Shown in pieces: positions 48,701 to 63,700 of a DNA stretch of 64,000 bases. The stretch comes from Ciona savignyi (Eukaryota > Chordata > Ascidiacea > Phlebobranchia > Cionidae): contig CH000170.1 in assembly GCA_000149265.1 (NCBI GenBank), positions 196,773-260,772 on the forward strand, given 5' to 3'. A program made the position numbers and the translations under genes. Each line of letters opens with the position of its first letter. Position 1 is the first letter of the stretch. The notes beneath the pieces are model-generated. The model was not told where the DNA came from. It searched no databases and was given only the letters and a program-made list of their open reading frames with translations.

Positions 48701-51700
48701 TTGAACAACCCAGTCATCATTTTCCATTGATTTTTCCCGTTTTTCCAAAAGGTAAATAATATGCTTGGACAGAATACTAAAAAACGGCTTACCAGTCTGT
48801 GTGGTTTCAAGCAGTTGCAGAATTTTCACTCTGTTTCTAGTCATTGAAGTTTCTTTGTTCTGAAGTTTTGCAACTGCATGTGGAATACTGGCTTTTATCA
48901 AGTAATTAATGTCTAACACTGGGCTGCTGCTTTGCATAGATATTGATTGGTTCATATCTTGCACACCCAATTCCAAACTTCTCTGCAGAACATTCAAGAC
49001 TGATAGGTTCCAGAACTTTGAGGCACATGCAATATAACCTTTTACCAGCCTTAGTTCATCCACATACACTGTCTGGCATTCTTGACTGTGAAAACTGGTG
49101 TATGATTTGTTAGTTCCTGCTATTCCAGTCTGTCTTTCTAATGTGAAGAGAAATGCAACGATGACCAAAGAATTCCTGCTTGCCAGTTGTGCCTTTGCTT
49201 CCTTAACCTTGTTCATTGCACAATATTTCGCACATGCAGTTAGGTGGCTGTGCTTTTGCACTTGTGAGCATTGAATAAGGAGAACAAAAGTAGCGCATGT
49301 GGTTGCAGCCTCACTTCCGAATGCAAAGTTAAAGAATTTATCAATTCTTCCAGAATATTCTCTCTCACTCTGAAACTGTTCCAAAGTCAGTAACATGATT
49401 CGATTTTTTGGCAAACTTAGTTGATCTTCTAATTTAAGCCTGTCTTGTTCACTAAGAATGTGGGAATGGGATAAAATTTCAAAGACATGTATTTGGCCAA
49501 GTTTAGCTTTTTCCATTTCTCTTGATAACAACATGCTTAAACTGTCATGCTGCTGTTCCTTGGAGTATATGTTAAACAGATCTGCACATATCTTACTAAG
49601 GTTTGATTTTGGTAGCCTGAACATAGCATCCATAGAAGCACTTTGTAAAAGAGTTCTTTGAACATTGTGAAACAATGTAGTTTCGTCTTGATCACCCATT
49701 GCTTCAGTTGCTAGCACAGCTGATGCAACAGTATCATGATGGTAACCTGTGAATGCATCGGGCTCTGTGAATGACTTTTCCGGGTTGTTGGTACCAGTGA
49801 TTTTGGAAAACTGACCGACCCATTCTTTTAATCGATTAAACAGATTTATTTGTGGATTAGACAGAATACTCTGCATGTCAAAGACATGTTTTTCCAATCG
49901 ATTAATCAGTGGAATTGGAAATTCGTTGTAAACAATGTCCTGCTCCTCAATTACCACCAGTTTGAACTTCTTTGCTATTCGGCATTTTACACGATGTCCT
50001 CCAAATCCAAGATCTACATAGCGCTGGTCGGCAAATGTCACATAGTGTTGATTAAGTGCATCATAGAGGGATTCATATAGATCACGGAGATTTAAAAGCA
50101 CAACTGCTCGACCAGACTCCATGCAAACTTTAATTCTATTAATGTTACGGCAAACCTCGGTATAGTCGTGATCTCTTGGAAAACTGGAGCAAAAGATCAC
50201 TTGATAATCCTTAAAATCACCCATAACACGAGTCAGCAGGCTGATGGCTGAATATTGCTTCGTTAGCAAAAGAAGATGGCGACTATTACATGCCTGTTGC
50301 AAATTATTTTGGATTAAAGTTTCAACTGACATTCTTGGCCTGTGTACTTGATTGTACACTCTCAACAGATGTTTTTCAAATACATCCCAGGTAGATACCG
50401 GACTTCCACTAAAATTTCTGATAACCAAAGGAGCTATGTCACTAACCATGATGTTTCCATTTTGAAGTACCAAAGAAAACATCATTTTCAGTAAGCTATA
50501 GTAATCCCTAAGGCCAAAAAACTCCTTGTCTTGTTTTCTGTAGATTTCCAAGTAAGCTGATGTAAGTGCTTTAAGAGATTTGTTAACTTTTTTAATTTTT
50601 TCCTTGTCAGAATGAAAAATACCTTCTGCTGTCGCATGTAAATCATCCTTTGTTGGATCTCCTCTTGTCACATAAATCCCTCGGTTCATTTTAGCAGGAT
50701 CTAGCGCCCAGTTGGAAATCCCTACAAATCCCAATTTGTTATGACTTGGAACTTCCCCAGTTATTCCAACTTCTAACAAAGGATGAAGAACCTTTAGAGG
50801 CATTTTGGGAGAGTCTTCTGCAAGTCCTATTTCATCCAGAACAACCACTGCCACATATTTGTCCAAATCTTTATTTTTTTGAAGTTGAGCACATTGAGAG
50901 AAAATCATTTCAATTCCTGCTGCATCGGACACAGTACTGGATTGGTAGGAGAATACTTGAATCTGTTTTAATTTGCGGAAAAACTCATTTGTGGAATTCC
51001 GACCTTGCATTGCATCGGTAACCATGGTTTTTGCCAGTGTCTTAGAACTGCCAGGTTTTCCGATAAGAAACAAAGGAATTCGCATCTCCGCACAAGTTAT
51101 AATCATGAACACATTTTCTCTCAGAGCTTCATTGTGGGCAATGTCTTTTTCCAGTTTGATTGCATTGATAAAAACATTTTGACATGCAATAATTTCCTGT
51201 AACATGGTAATATCATCTAGCATATCTCCAGCTGTTTGAATTGTGTTTGATACAGATTGACGATATTGTTGTCGATCAATAAGTGTAGCATGGTAACACA
51301 TACCTAACGCAAGCACTAATGCACGTAACTCGTTAGCTAATGGCTTGGATTGTTTGTTCAGTTTCATCTTTTCATTGTCAATTAATGAACCCAGATATTG
51401 AAGTTGCTTATAAAACCACTTGTAGCTCTGTATGGTTCTTTCTACATTCCGGAGGCTAACAAAACTACAAACATCTGATTGTTTTCTCATGTAAGCTTGA
51501 GATTTTACCAAAGCCTTGGTAATGATCTGAATCATGCTGATGCTTAAGCTTTTTAACTCAGACTGTTTAATATCCATATGTAGTTTACATACCATTTGGT
51601 GGATGTATACTTCCTCTGTTTCTGCATTGAGTTGACCAAAATCCCAAACTAATGGTTGCATACTTGGAGGAAGAGATATAACTCTATAGACCAAATGTCG

Positions 51701-54700
51701 CATTGGAATTCCAGCAAAAGTTTCATTAACATCTTGTGTTCTGACATGAAATCCAAGACCAGATTTTTCCATCTTTTTAATCATTTCTTCCGAATGCTTT
51801 TTGTATGGGTTGCATGCTGCAACTATCTTCAAACCTGTGCCAACAAACGATTGGCCATGCACAGTTCCGTCACATAAAACTTCTTTAATAGCATAGATGG
51901 CCTCAGTTGTATTAGCTTCATCAAGAAACAGGACAGTTTCTAGACCATTTTCACTATTTTGTTGAGCTAATACAATTGCTTCTCTAACCTTTTCCTGTAT
52001 AACTGCCACGGTTATGCCCCCATGAACTTTCACCACCACCATGTTTTGCACTTTCCTTTCTTGTTCCACATCACCGGCTTTGAGCTTGCTCATGAACTCC
52101 ACCATCCTTGTTTTCCCACATCCTGTTTCCCCCATGATCACAACAGGAATGCCGCATCTGAACCTCATGTGGATCGCTAACATCTTTAGCACATTGTCAG
52201 TTGTCAACTCATATGTTTTGTCTGGATCAAACACTTTTTGAACACCAAACACATTGCACAGCGTTGAAAGTTTATTTTCGCGTGTCAATAAATCAAAGTT
52301 TTGTTGAAGGTCTACACCCTGTGTGTTTAAACCTTGAAACAACAAGTTTGTCATTACATCACTTTGAATAACTTCGTTTGTAACAGGATGACAAAGAGAA
52401 CCTTGGGCATTTATGTTGAAATGAACAAATGACATAGAGAATCGATCACCATTGAAAAACATGAATGGATGAAGATTTGTTTCCCATTTCCTTCTCAATT
52501 GATGAAGTTCAAAGAGATTGTTTTTATCAATTCCTTCTTCTTCTTCATCGAAGTTAGAGGACAAGGAGGAAGTAGCAAAATCCTGTGACATCCGAATCAT
52601 AAAGCGTACCACAAACTTTTTAAATCCTGACAAGCCAGTATCAAAGTTAAGTGATGGTCCAGTGAGTTCGGGGTTGCAAAAGACAGATTTCTCACAGTCA
52701 TTTAACTGAACGTTTAGAAAGCGGGAGAAGTGGCTGAGTTCCAGCCATGAAGGGTCAGTGATGCTACAAAACTTCAGCATAGTGTCAAGAAATTCCTGTG
52801 CATTTGGCTTGGGTTGGAGGTAAAGAAACTCATCAAGATCTTCTCTGTCAGCATATTTCAGGAGGTATTGGTAAGGTCGTTGGTAAGCAGGACTCATCAG
52901 TAATTCAGTATCAATCATGACAAATTTTCTAAGTTTTCGCACAGGTGTTTTTTGCTCCAGATGCTCCTTTACTTGCATTGGAGATAGGCAGATGACCGAT
53001 GGTAAAAGTCCAAGAATATTAGTGCATGAAGCCATGTCCTGATAAAATATTTTTGTGAAAAATAATCTTGTACTCTAATATTAGAATTATTTCTTTATAA
53101 TTTAAAGATGGAAACATTGTCAGAAATGGAACATATCTATTAAAGATCTTAGGGGCAAAAAAACAAGACACCGGATCAAATAAACGGCATAACAAGGTGA
53201 AAAGAAAGACTTAAAAATATTGCATTTTAATCTGTGTATTCCTGTACTGACATCAAACAAAGAAAAGTTATTGGTTACCTTGCCCTTAGGTATGGTATAC
53301 TCTATGATATAAAAGTGTTGGGGTTGATGTCGCCAAATTTTTCCAAGATCATCTGTGATTTTCCGGAGTATGATAAGATCAAACAGAAACTTATGTACTC
53401 CAAATTGCACCTAAAGGAATTTTATTGAATTTGCTTTAACACTTAACCTCAAATGTATGGAATAAGGAAAACACAACCTTTTTCAAGCTTTTTGAATTAA
53501 GTTGAACCGCAAAATTATCGCATATTGCAGTAAATAAATACCCAACTTACTGATGGAGTAATGTCTATATGGACAAAATGAGGCTCCATGTTTGATACTT
53601 GCTTATTAGACTCCAGCAAAGAGGCAACAACATCATTAATATTAATGGACTTTTCAAGGAATCTGATTGTTGTTGATTGCCAGTTAACAATCCCTTCAAA
53701 TTGATTGGTGAGTTCTGACCGTCGGCGAGCCACATACAGCGATTTACCTTTAAAATGCAGCAGGATAAATCTTGTGTTATAAAACGTCTTCGGTTAAAAT
53801 AAAAGCTATGACTGTATGTGTAATGTGTTTATTTTATTCCAGTAAATAATTTTTTCTACCCATTCCTGCTTCTTCAGAATAAACTACACGAACAGAACTT
53901 TGGTCGGCATCTGCAGTGGAAGCACTTTCAACTGCATCAGCTACAGATAGATGATATCGCACATAATTTTCGAGTTTTGTCTTGAGCATTGGAAAATCGG
54001 CCGCCACTTGGTTCTAAAATGTAGGACAGAAGATTAAATGACAAAAATAAGTTCATTCTAATTTTTTGAATATTTTTCTAATTGGATGTGTAATATTTGA
54101 ATAGTGCTTATTAGACTGCCGTCAAATTTGGGATAAAAAGTTTTAGTTTTAAAAAGACGGATTGATAGTTGATACATATAAATGTTCTGGGTTTGTTTTT
54201 ATCATATGTTAGCCAACTTACCTCATCAAAACAAGATGTCAAATAATGCTGTTGCACGCTGGTAAGAATGATTAATCGATATTTAGCATTTTTATCTTCT
54301 TGCTGTGACAACATCTGAAACAACTTTTCTGTCTCCCGAGAAACATCGAAGTTCAATTGGTCGGCGCAAGCGAGACAGTAAATAAGTTGATCTAAATAAA
54401 GAAGGAAAATGTAATATTTAATACCGTTTCCCATTCCAAAATTGGGATTTAAATTCGATAACTTAACAGATTCAGAATTTTTTTTTTGACTCTGGCAAAT
54501 CCAAATTAAATTCACACAGTGAAACAAAGTTACTTTTGTTCATATATGTTTGATTAAAAGTTTTTAATTAGAAGTAATGATAATTATAAATTAAAAATAT
54601 ATTTTTTTTATAAACCTACTTCTAAATTTAAATTTCTTTATTTAGTTTGTTTGAAAATTTAAGTTTTATTGCTCCTCAATTCTATTTTAGAGTTTGAAAT

Positions 54701-57700
54701 TCTTTAGATAGGGAAAACCCTAATATTTAATTCTTCCAAAAAATTGGTAAATTGTAATGACACTGCATCATTGCGTACTGTTAAATCCTGAATCTTGAAT
54801 TGCTCTTCTTAGGAAAAGTTCCACTTCTTCTGCGGTTGTGGATTGACAACAAACAAGCACTTCACTTGCTGATGGAAGAGATAAGTCAGGGGAGTGAGCG
54901 TAGATGGATAGTATTATTTTCCACACATCAGCAGACTTGCATATCATAAGGTTTGGTTGACCGGCCTTCAAATTCTCTGGTAAAATTCGATCAAGAATTG
55001 ATGCTTGCCTGCTGCTTTCGCTTAACATGGATAGAAACTTTCCAATATGCTCAATACTCATACAGTTCTTCATTGATGTTACCTGGAATACAAATCAAAA
55101 CACTTCATGAAAAAATCATAAGTTTTTTTTTTAAAAAAGAAGCCTTTTAATATAAATTGCTTGATAAAAGTTATAGAATGTTACAGTAAACCAACACAAG
55201 AACAGAAATGTTGTAGTAGATTACCGCTGTTCCAGCTAGATAGCGCTCACAGACAGTTTTTACAGTTCCACCAATACTATATTCTTGATCGTTGATCTGT
55301 TCCAAGTCATTTTGAATTCTCTCAATAACTTCTTCGAGTGACAGTGTTCCCCGGTCATTTAAAACACTATGAACAACATTGACATTGTTTTCCTTAGCCT
55401 CAAATCCTGAAATGCATATTTGCAGATTATTTTTGTGAAAGTGTGAATTTTCAGACATTAAATCAGTTATCTAAGAGACGACCAAGTATTATTAACGTTT
55501 TTTTCATTCATCGTGCCAATGGTTTAATTTCTAAAGCTATTACATTTGATCTTACCAACTTCTTCATCAAATAATGCCACAAGTTTTATAACTGATTCAT
55601 CTTCATCTTCATTTTCAATTGCCCACAAGTAACATTCATCGATATCCATGCTTTTTACGGACTGCACAGCAGCTTTTGCAATGTTTTCCGACATATCAAG
55701 CTGTACAAGCTGCCTTACTGCTTTCTTTTTTCTCTGGATCTTGGAAATTTTCTCATCTTCCAAAAAATTATAATGTTTTTGTAATACTTCATATAACAAT
55801 ATCTAATCCTGTGGTTTTTAACCGTGGTATCTCCACACTTAACACAACCCAATCCTACATTTTACTGTTTAAAGAAATTACACTTTTAAGCCTAAATTAA
55901 GTCAAAAGAAAACATAAGTGTGAATTTTAGTGCAGTGAATTCATTGTTTGATCATACATATTCCCTCTTTGGGAAATTGTTCGTACCAGTCATCCTAGTT
56001 CCTAACAAGAAGTTAAACAAACCTTCCAAGAAGAAATCATCCGTCCTTGTTGCTTTATCCAGCAAATCAATCAACTCATCAAATGTTGGGTTTTCCTTCA
56101 CAGATGCTAGCAGTGTATACACTTGGTCGGCAAAGTCGCCAATATTGGTACTGTATGCAAGTTGTTTACACAGATAAGTAAGCTGTTGGATGTTGTAGTA
56201 GTTAAGGTGGTAGTGCTGATTCCTTTGCTGACTTAAGTAATTCATCCATCTGAAACAGGTTCAAATTTGTTAAGTATGGATCATAAACATGCAGGATATT
56301 TGGTTTTATTGAATATGGACTAGGTTTAAAATGAAGAAAATCTATTTTAAATGACCTGGTGTGAACATCACAGAGCACTTTGGTGAGACTTGTAACTCCA
56401 GGTATCACATCGTCTCTGCTTGTGATAGCAGGACTAGTTTCATCAAAAAACATTTCCACACTCAACTCATCTGAAGCGCTGCCTCCTAAGCATCTGGAAA
56501 AGAATTTGTCCCTAATTGCTCCAGAATAAGTTTATTAATACCTTATATGAGCTTTCCACTTGTTAAACAGCAAGCAGCCTGAAGATTTGAGCTGAATGTA
56601 TGCCTTGGCAAGGTTCTCCACACTGGATAACACGTCAACAAACATCAGAATATCCCGTTTTTTCTCTGCATTCCCGGTAATCAACATCAACCGAGATTGC
56701 TGGTCTCGCAGATCATGCAGATCATGCAGCGACATGTGAATCTCATCTGTATAAAACTTGGCGGTAACATCCACACAACAATATAAAAAACAATACTTTG
56801 ATACCATAATAATAAGTTAAAAAATGTTAAAATGCGTATTAAGTTTTATTGCGGCACAAGTACGGTCGTGTGGCCAAATGGTTAACGCGACCGATACATA
56901 AACCGACTCTTATACAAAAAACGGTCCTAGCGACGAGCCCATCATGGGTTCGAAACTTGGGCTTGGTAAAAAAAAACATCCGCACAACAATATAAAAAAA
57001 CAATACTTTGATACTATAATAATACCAAGTTAAAAAATGTTAAAATGCGAATTCAGTTTTATATTGCTATAGTATCTACCAATAAATGTTTAATATTAGA
57101 TCTCACAAATACAATCTGGTCAACCTCTTCGCTGGATAATTATTTGAGCTTGTTTTGGAATGACGAGTTTAAGACAATTATCCAATGTTGGTATTTGATC
57201 AGCTTCCCCAAATATTTCATAGATGCCACTTGCATTAATTTGCTGGGCTCTAGTCAGCGATGACTTTTCCACGGAGCCATTTAAATCTTTGACAGTTTTC
57301 AACCACTCCAAGTTATTGGCTGTTTCTTGCTACAGTTGAAAAAAATACATTTAAACATCATTTATATAAAAATTTTACAACAATCTTTACTCATTATAAT
57401 ATAGCAATAACAACACTAAAGTTTTAAACTAAACCAGTAATGTATAGAGCAGTGGTTCTTAAACTGGGGGGCGCGGCCCCCTTGGGGCGTGGAAGCTTCT
57501 CAAGGGGGGCGCGAGCATGACACTGACATATTGCAGGGTTCGAATTAACGATTTTGAAACGATTCGCGAAATGCGTGGGATACGAGAAAATCGTTTTCGC
57601 GCTTTAGCCATGTTAACTTGCCTTAGAATGCGGTTTCAGAACTCTTAAACTAATCTTTAAAGCCAGAAAGATAATTCATTAAACAAACAGTACCGTTATT

Positions 57701-60700
57701 TAGTAGTAATGATAAACTGCAATTAACGTATTGTAAGTTAATGCGTGTAGGATAGGACGAATATCGACGAAACGAAGCCTTTGAATCGAGTAATCTTACT
57801 TGTTAAAACACCATATAACCTTATTATAAAGGGGGTGTGTCGCATCTCCGCCAATCATAAATAAAGGAATCGTGGTATATGAACGCATAATGGCTATTGT
57901 TGCGTCATGATAGAAATGCTTATTATGCGTCAATAATGCCAAGTAAAAGCAAGGTAAATAAATGTAATTCCATTGTTAAATGTTATGTTGAAGGCAAAAT
58001 ATGTTATACTGTATATTGTGTTGATGATTTATTATTAAAAGTGCGCGAAATCAGCAACGATAATTTATATTATCGCGATTTTGTTAAATTTTGTAATTCG
58101 CGAACTTTAAAAAATGGTTCGCGAATAGCGATTCGTGATCCCTTGCATCCTTCACACTAAGCAGGGTAATGGCAAATAAATTATTGTTCTATTTTTTGTA
58201 AATTTGATTTTTGAGTAGGTGAGGCGTGAGCATGAATCACAAATCTCAAGGGGGGCGCGACTGAAAAAGTTTAAGAACCACTGGTATAGAGTAAAATTTT
58301 AAATACTAAAATTTAAAATCGCAGTTGTTTTTAACTATTTGAAACTAATTATTAATTTTACTCATTTTTGTACATTTTTCAAAGGACGAAAAAACACTAG
58401 TAAACTGGTAATATAAAAAATGCTTTATTCCTATCATAGTACCGGATTTTTTTACGAATACCCCTTGTTTTATCCTAAATATATAATTTCATTTTCAACA
58501 CATAACTTAATTAAGAATTTCAGTTTTTTTAATTAATCCAGACTAATTATTCAATTTAGTGAATTTTAGTCGTTTGTGTGAATCATACACAACACACTGC
58601 AATAGCTCCGGTAACCCGACGATGGGCGCGAGGTGAATAAACATGAATATCCTATCCTATCCTATGATAAAAGTACATTAAAATCAGCTACGAATTTTAT
58701 ACTCTCTTGGATTACCTGGGTAAAATCTATTTTTTTCTTTTGTGTTTTTCAAGTTCAGTTTATATATCTACAACTCTTTTTTTAATAATTGAACTATATA
58801 TCTACTTTTTGTCTTAAATAATGGCCAAGATAATGCAGAAAATGTGTATTACAAACAAAACAAAAAACAGATAAAGTGTATGTTACAAAAAAAGAAAACA
58901 AAAACCTATTATATTCCTTTATCCAATATTACTGTCACATCCCATTATAAAATTTTTTTTATAAAAATAGGCTGCTTACTTCATATATAAAATTCTGCAA
59001 TAATATCTGTACTTTATTATAATATAAAAAAGCCTCACTTACCCATTTTTGAACCAATCCACCCCCCTCTTTCAACATTATTCCAAACCGTTTCGCATGC
59101 TTTAAATAGTTCTTCTAACCCGGATTGGGAAGGAAGATCAAAAAGCAGTGAAGCGAATCCTTCGGCAGCACTCAGAAAGCAAGAAACACGATCAACCTCT
59201 ACAGGAGTTTCACCGACGGAAATCATTGCAAGATCTCTCATCACTTTCACTTCACCAAGATCTAACAAAACATCATTTTCAGTAATAATCGCGTTTATAT
59301 TTCTATGGAACATCAATTTTTTACCAGCTGTGGTAAAAATTAAGTTAAACAATGCATATTATTTATAAAATATTTGAGTCAGATAAAGTCTTGAAACCTG
59401 ACTGACTTTCATCTTAAAACAGGAAGGTCCATATGAATCTGTTTCTGATTCGTCTGTTAGATTAGCATTATCCATAACAAAATATTGAAAAACAGAACAG
59501 CTTGGAAGATTAATTAATTTAACTTTTTATAGTTATCATTGCAGATAAGTAATAGCCAATGTGTAGTAGCTATTACAGTTAGTTAGATTCGTATATCAGT
59601 CATAGATCAAACTAATAATCGACTTAAACACTTATACTTTTTATTCCTTCACTTACTTTCCATGTGATTTCTTAGCCATTCAATCAGTCGTTTTTGTTTT
59701 AAAAATTCCGACAAAACCATCAGACGGTCTTCACTTATCAAGCTCAATGCATTTGTGGTAGAAGTAGGAACTTCAGGTATTGAATTTAAATTTTTTCTCC
59801 CGATATTCTGTGTAAAAATCCAAAGTTAGAAAATAAATAAATCTACAATAATAAATACACATACTGTGTAAGTATAAAATGAAAGTAAAAATCTAGAATT
59901 AGATATTGACCATATCTCAATACCACATGGAATCATATTTTGGCTGCTTTTAAGATTTTATGTATTTATTATTTGTGTTAATATTCAGAAGTTATTTTGG
60001 AAACATACAATAAATTGCATAAGGACAATGGCAAACTTTCCAATACCACCAAACAGGTAGGCTTTAAACATAAATTTTCTGACTGATTGGCCAGCATGCT
60101 ACTGATTGTCTAACCGATTAGTCTGGTGGTTATATGCGATACCGTTTAATCGAAAGGTTGCAGGTTAGTAACTGGTCACTAGCTAGTCGGTTGTTTCCTT
60201 GGGCAAGGCATTAAACGGACATTGCCTGAACCCAGCGGATTACTGGGTTCTACCAAATTGATGGAATTTGACGATTGCCGGTGTGTTAACCACCTAGGTT
60301 TTCCCACTTACAGAGATAAATATGAATATTTTATCATATTCTATTCTGATGAATTAACAATTATAACCATGCACAACTTACCAATTCAATTTCTAAATTT
60401 TTGAAATCTCCTATAAGTTTCAATACTCTTCTTAACTCTTTTAATATGAGTGCACACTTTCTATTTAGTTTCATAGTCAAATAATTTTGAATCTGAGTCA
60501 ATCGTTTCGTGAGATCTTTGGCATGGTAACCATTGTCATGAGCAACAGCATATAAGTTTTGAAATTTAAACAAATTTTCAAATGCATGTTTCATCTTGTA
60601 AAAATTCATGTGAGGAGAATCATTTTCCAAACTCTCCAAAAGAATATCCAAGTTGGATAATGTTATAGTGCCTGAATGTAATAAATAATTTTTTAGAAAA

Positions 60701-63700
60701 CACATAACTATAATTTAAACTAGAGAGTATCAACCACGTGTTTAACCACCACCATTTTTTAAACCAATTTATTAGCTATGTGTTTCTGCAAGCATAAACG
60801 CATAGGTCCCTTAGTTATTAAATCAAACTTTTATTTACAGAAAAAAGAAAATATTAGTGTCAGATTTACAAACATTTCACATCATATATTTTAAATTAAA
60901 GCATTTTGTCAAACGCTATAGTGAAAAAAGCTAAATTCCTAAAACAACGCGATTTTGCATTGCATGGCTTCGGCGAATTCCCCTGGGTGTACTGCATAAA
61001 TCTGTTTTTACATATCTGTGTCATGTTATTTAACAGTTTTTTAGGTTTCAATTTGATTTGACGACTCCTTGTTGAAGATGTCTGGGCAACATGCTTTTAA
61101 TAATATTGATGTGCAGACAAATTTGAATTTTTTATTGATATTTTCCTGAGTAAATTTTGAATGTATTATATGTAGTACAATAGTGGCTAAATCTTAAACT
61201 ACCAAATATAATTAAAATTGTACCCAAACTATCAATATTGGAAAAAAAGTAAATTTATGAAAAAAAGGCCAATGTAGTTATTCACTGTCCTGGAAAAATC
61301 CCCTTATCAACCAAAAATGTAGGTATATACATATCTAGGACATTTATCTAACAATTCTTAAAGTTTCAATTTAATCATTCACTTCTTTTTATAGATGATG
61401 GGGCAGGCATGTAACAATTATGATTTAGATTTTTAGGTTATTTTCCTAGATAATGTTTTTATAAGTGGTAAAGAAGTGGCTGACACAATAACTTTCTAAA
61501 AAATATAATCAAAACTGGAGTAGCCGTTCAAGCGATATGCCCAAAAAAGTTAAATTTAAAAAAAATACTGTTTTGGTTTTAACTTCCCAGGTGAATGCCC
61601 CTGAATTTATCATTCAAAATTTGTTTGTTTTTATCTAGACCAGATCTAACAAATAAAAAAGTTTCATTACGATTCCATTATTCGTTCTGGTAAATGTCGG
61701 GGCGACATGCCATGCCTGTCAAGCGTTTAAAGAAAAGAAAACTTAAAAAATAAAAAAAAATAATATGTGTCCCATTTTTCCAAATGACACCTATAACTAT
61801 ATACCAAGTTTAAATATATTAAAGCATACAATACATTTCAGACAACCAAATCTACACATTATAAAGCATAATAAATACTTAATGTGTTATTTTACCATCA
61901 TTTAAAATTTGAACAGTTTCCAAAAGTTCTTGTTCTACTGGATGCCAAACATTTTCAATTGCACTCTTCACTGAAATGATAGTTTTCCCATCATATTTAG
62001 CCACCCAGCTTTGAGCTGTATTGGTCATTTTTCGACGACATATCATACTTGATAAAATCTGTTAAAATTATTGTCAAAACTGTTTATAACTAACAGGGGA
62101 ATAAGGAAATAATATTAACTGTTTATGTTGCAAATCATTATAATAAACCTAAAATACAAAGTACCTGTGATTTCTTCATTAACTGCATAACAGCTATTTC
62201 TTCACTGGAGAGGTGGAAATACGTCACCTCAGGCTGAATATTAATGTCAATTTGTTCAAGTCCATCGACCTTTCTGCACTTGAACAGACGCGAGAGTGAA
62301 TGATCATTAATGTCGCGTTCACACAGTTCAGCTATTTCTTTCACATCAACAGAAATGCCATCTAAAGTCAGTTAAAAATAATATTTTATCCATATTTCGG
62401 GCCATTGTGAGGGTACTGATATGACAATTTACATACATATATTCAAAATATGCCTTTTACTAGACTGGAGTTACGTACAAGTCACAATTAACAAAAAAAG
62501 CCTATGAAATAACATATTTAAGCAATAAGGGTTATTTATTCATTTTGGGTTATTTAAATGTTTATTTTAAAATGCTTTATTTTAATTGTACTTTAAATAT
62601 TATCCTACTTAATTTTATTATAATAAACACCACACCATCACTGACAAGGAATTAACAAAACAGGTTAGAACATAACAAATAGCATTATATACCACACATT
62701 GAGATTCACACATTTTGTATAAAATGTACGGTTTGTTTGTTAATTTTCCATAATAAATCCTTAGGAATTTACATGAATTACTGTCTAAAAACAATCACAT
62801 TAAAAAGAGTTTTTCTTTTAAATCAATGTATGGCAACCTTACAATACGCAACAAAGAATGTTTCAACAACAAAATAAAACTTTAAATAACCTTGATTAAG
62901 TTGATCAGCTAAGTCAAGAAATGTTGCAATTGATTTTCGAACATCATAAAAATGTCTCAATTCCATGCATCGAAGTTCAATCAAACTGTGCAGGTTTGTT
63001 GCAATGTTGTTAACAGATGAACCTGGGGTCTATAATATACCACGGAAGAATATTAGCCATTTTAACTATTTCTGTAGTGCTCTTTGGTGATTAGTATTTA
63101 ATATTACTTTGCATGATTTAACAAGTAGTTTAGTTTTTTTAGGATTCTTGTAATATAATACAACTAGTAACTTATAGTTGCAATATTAACCAAAACACAT
63201 ATTACACTTACGATCTGTATCATTATGTTGTACATCTCCAGAAGAGTTGTTTTGGTTGAATACAGGTGACTCAACCTAGTAGCAGTAATATATCCAGTTT
63301 GCAGGCCTCGAACAAGACTCTTCAAGCATGTCTCTATAACTTTCAGTATTTTGGAATTACTGCTTTTCAACTTGTCTTGGTTAGTGCCTGCTCAACAATT
63401 TGATAAAGTTGAAACATTCATATTTAACTGTACATAAGTTGTGTAAGTATGATTTAGGAACTGCTCTTTTGACTTATTAACTTACTTTTATAGTAATAAA
63501 CTGTTGTTAAGGCACATGCAAATAAATGAAAGCAATCTGTATCATGCAAAAAACCTACTTAAAATCTGATAAAAAGCAGTTGCTGGTTTCCAGTCATCTA
63601 TAAATTGCAAAAACACATCCTCCTCTGTTTTATGATTCGATTTGTTGTCAAACAATGACTTCCATTTGTTTAAGAAAATTCTCATGCATGTAACCAGAAT

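Noticed and set aside
54953..55150. Plus-strand frames opposite RNF213-like exons
   Set aside because: Antisense shadows; the minus strand has the family motifs and consistent phases along the whole gene.
56861..56975. Functional tRNA gene
   Set aside because: A and B boxes are present but their spacing is wrong and no cloverleaf closes; the segment recurs as a dispersed repeat.
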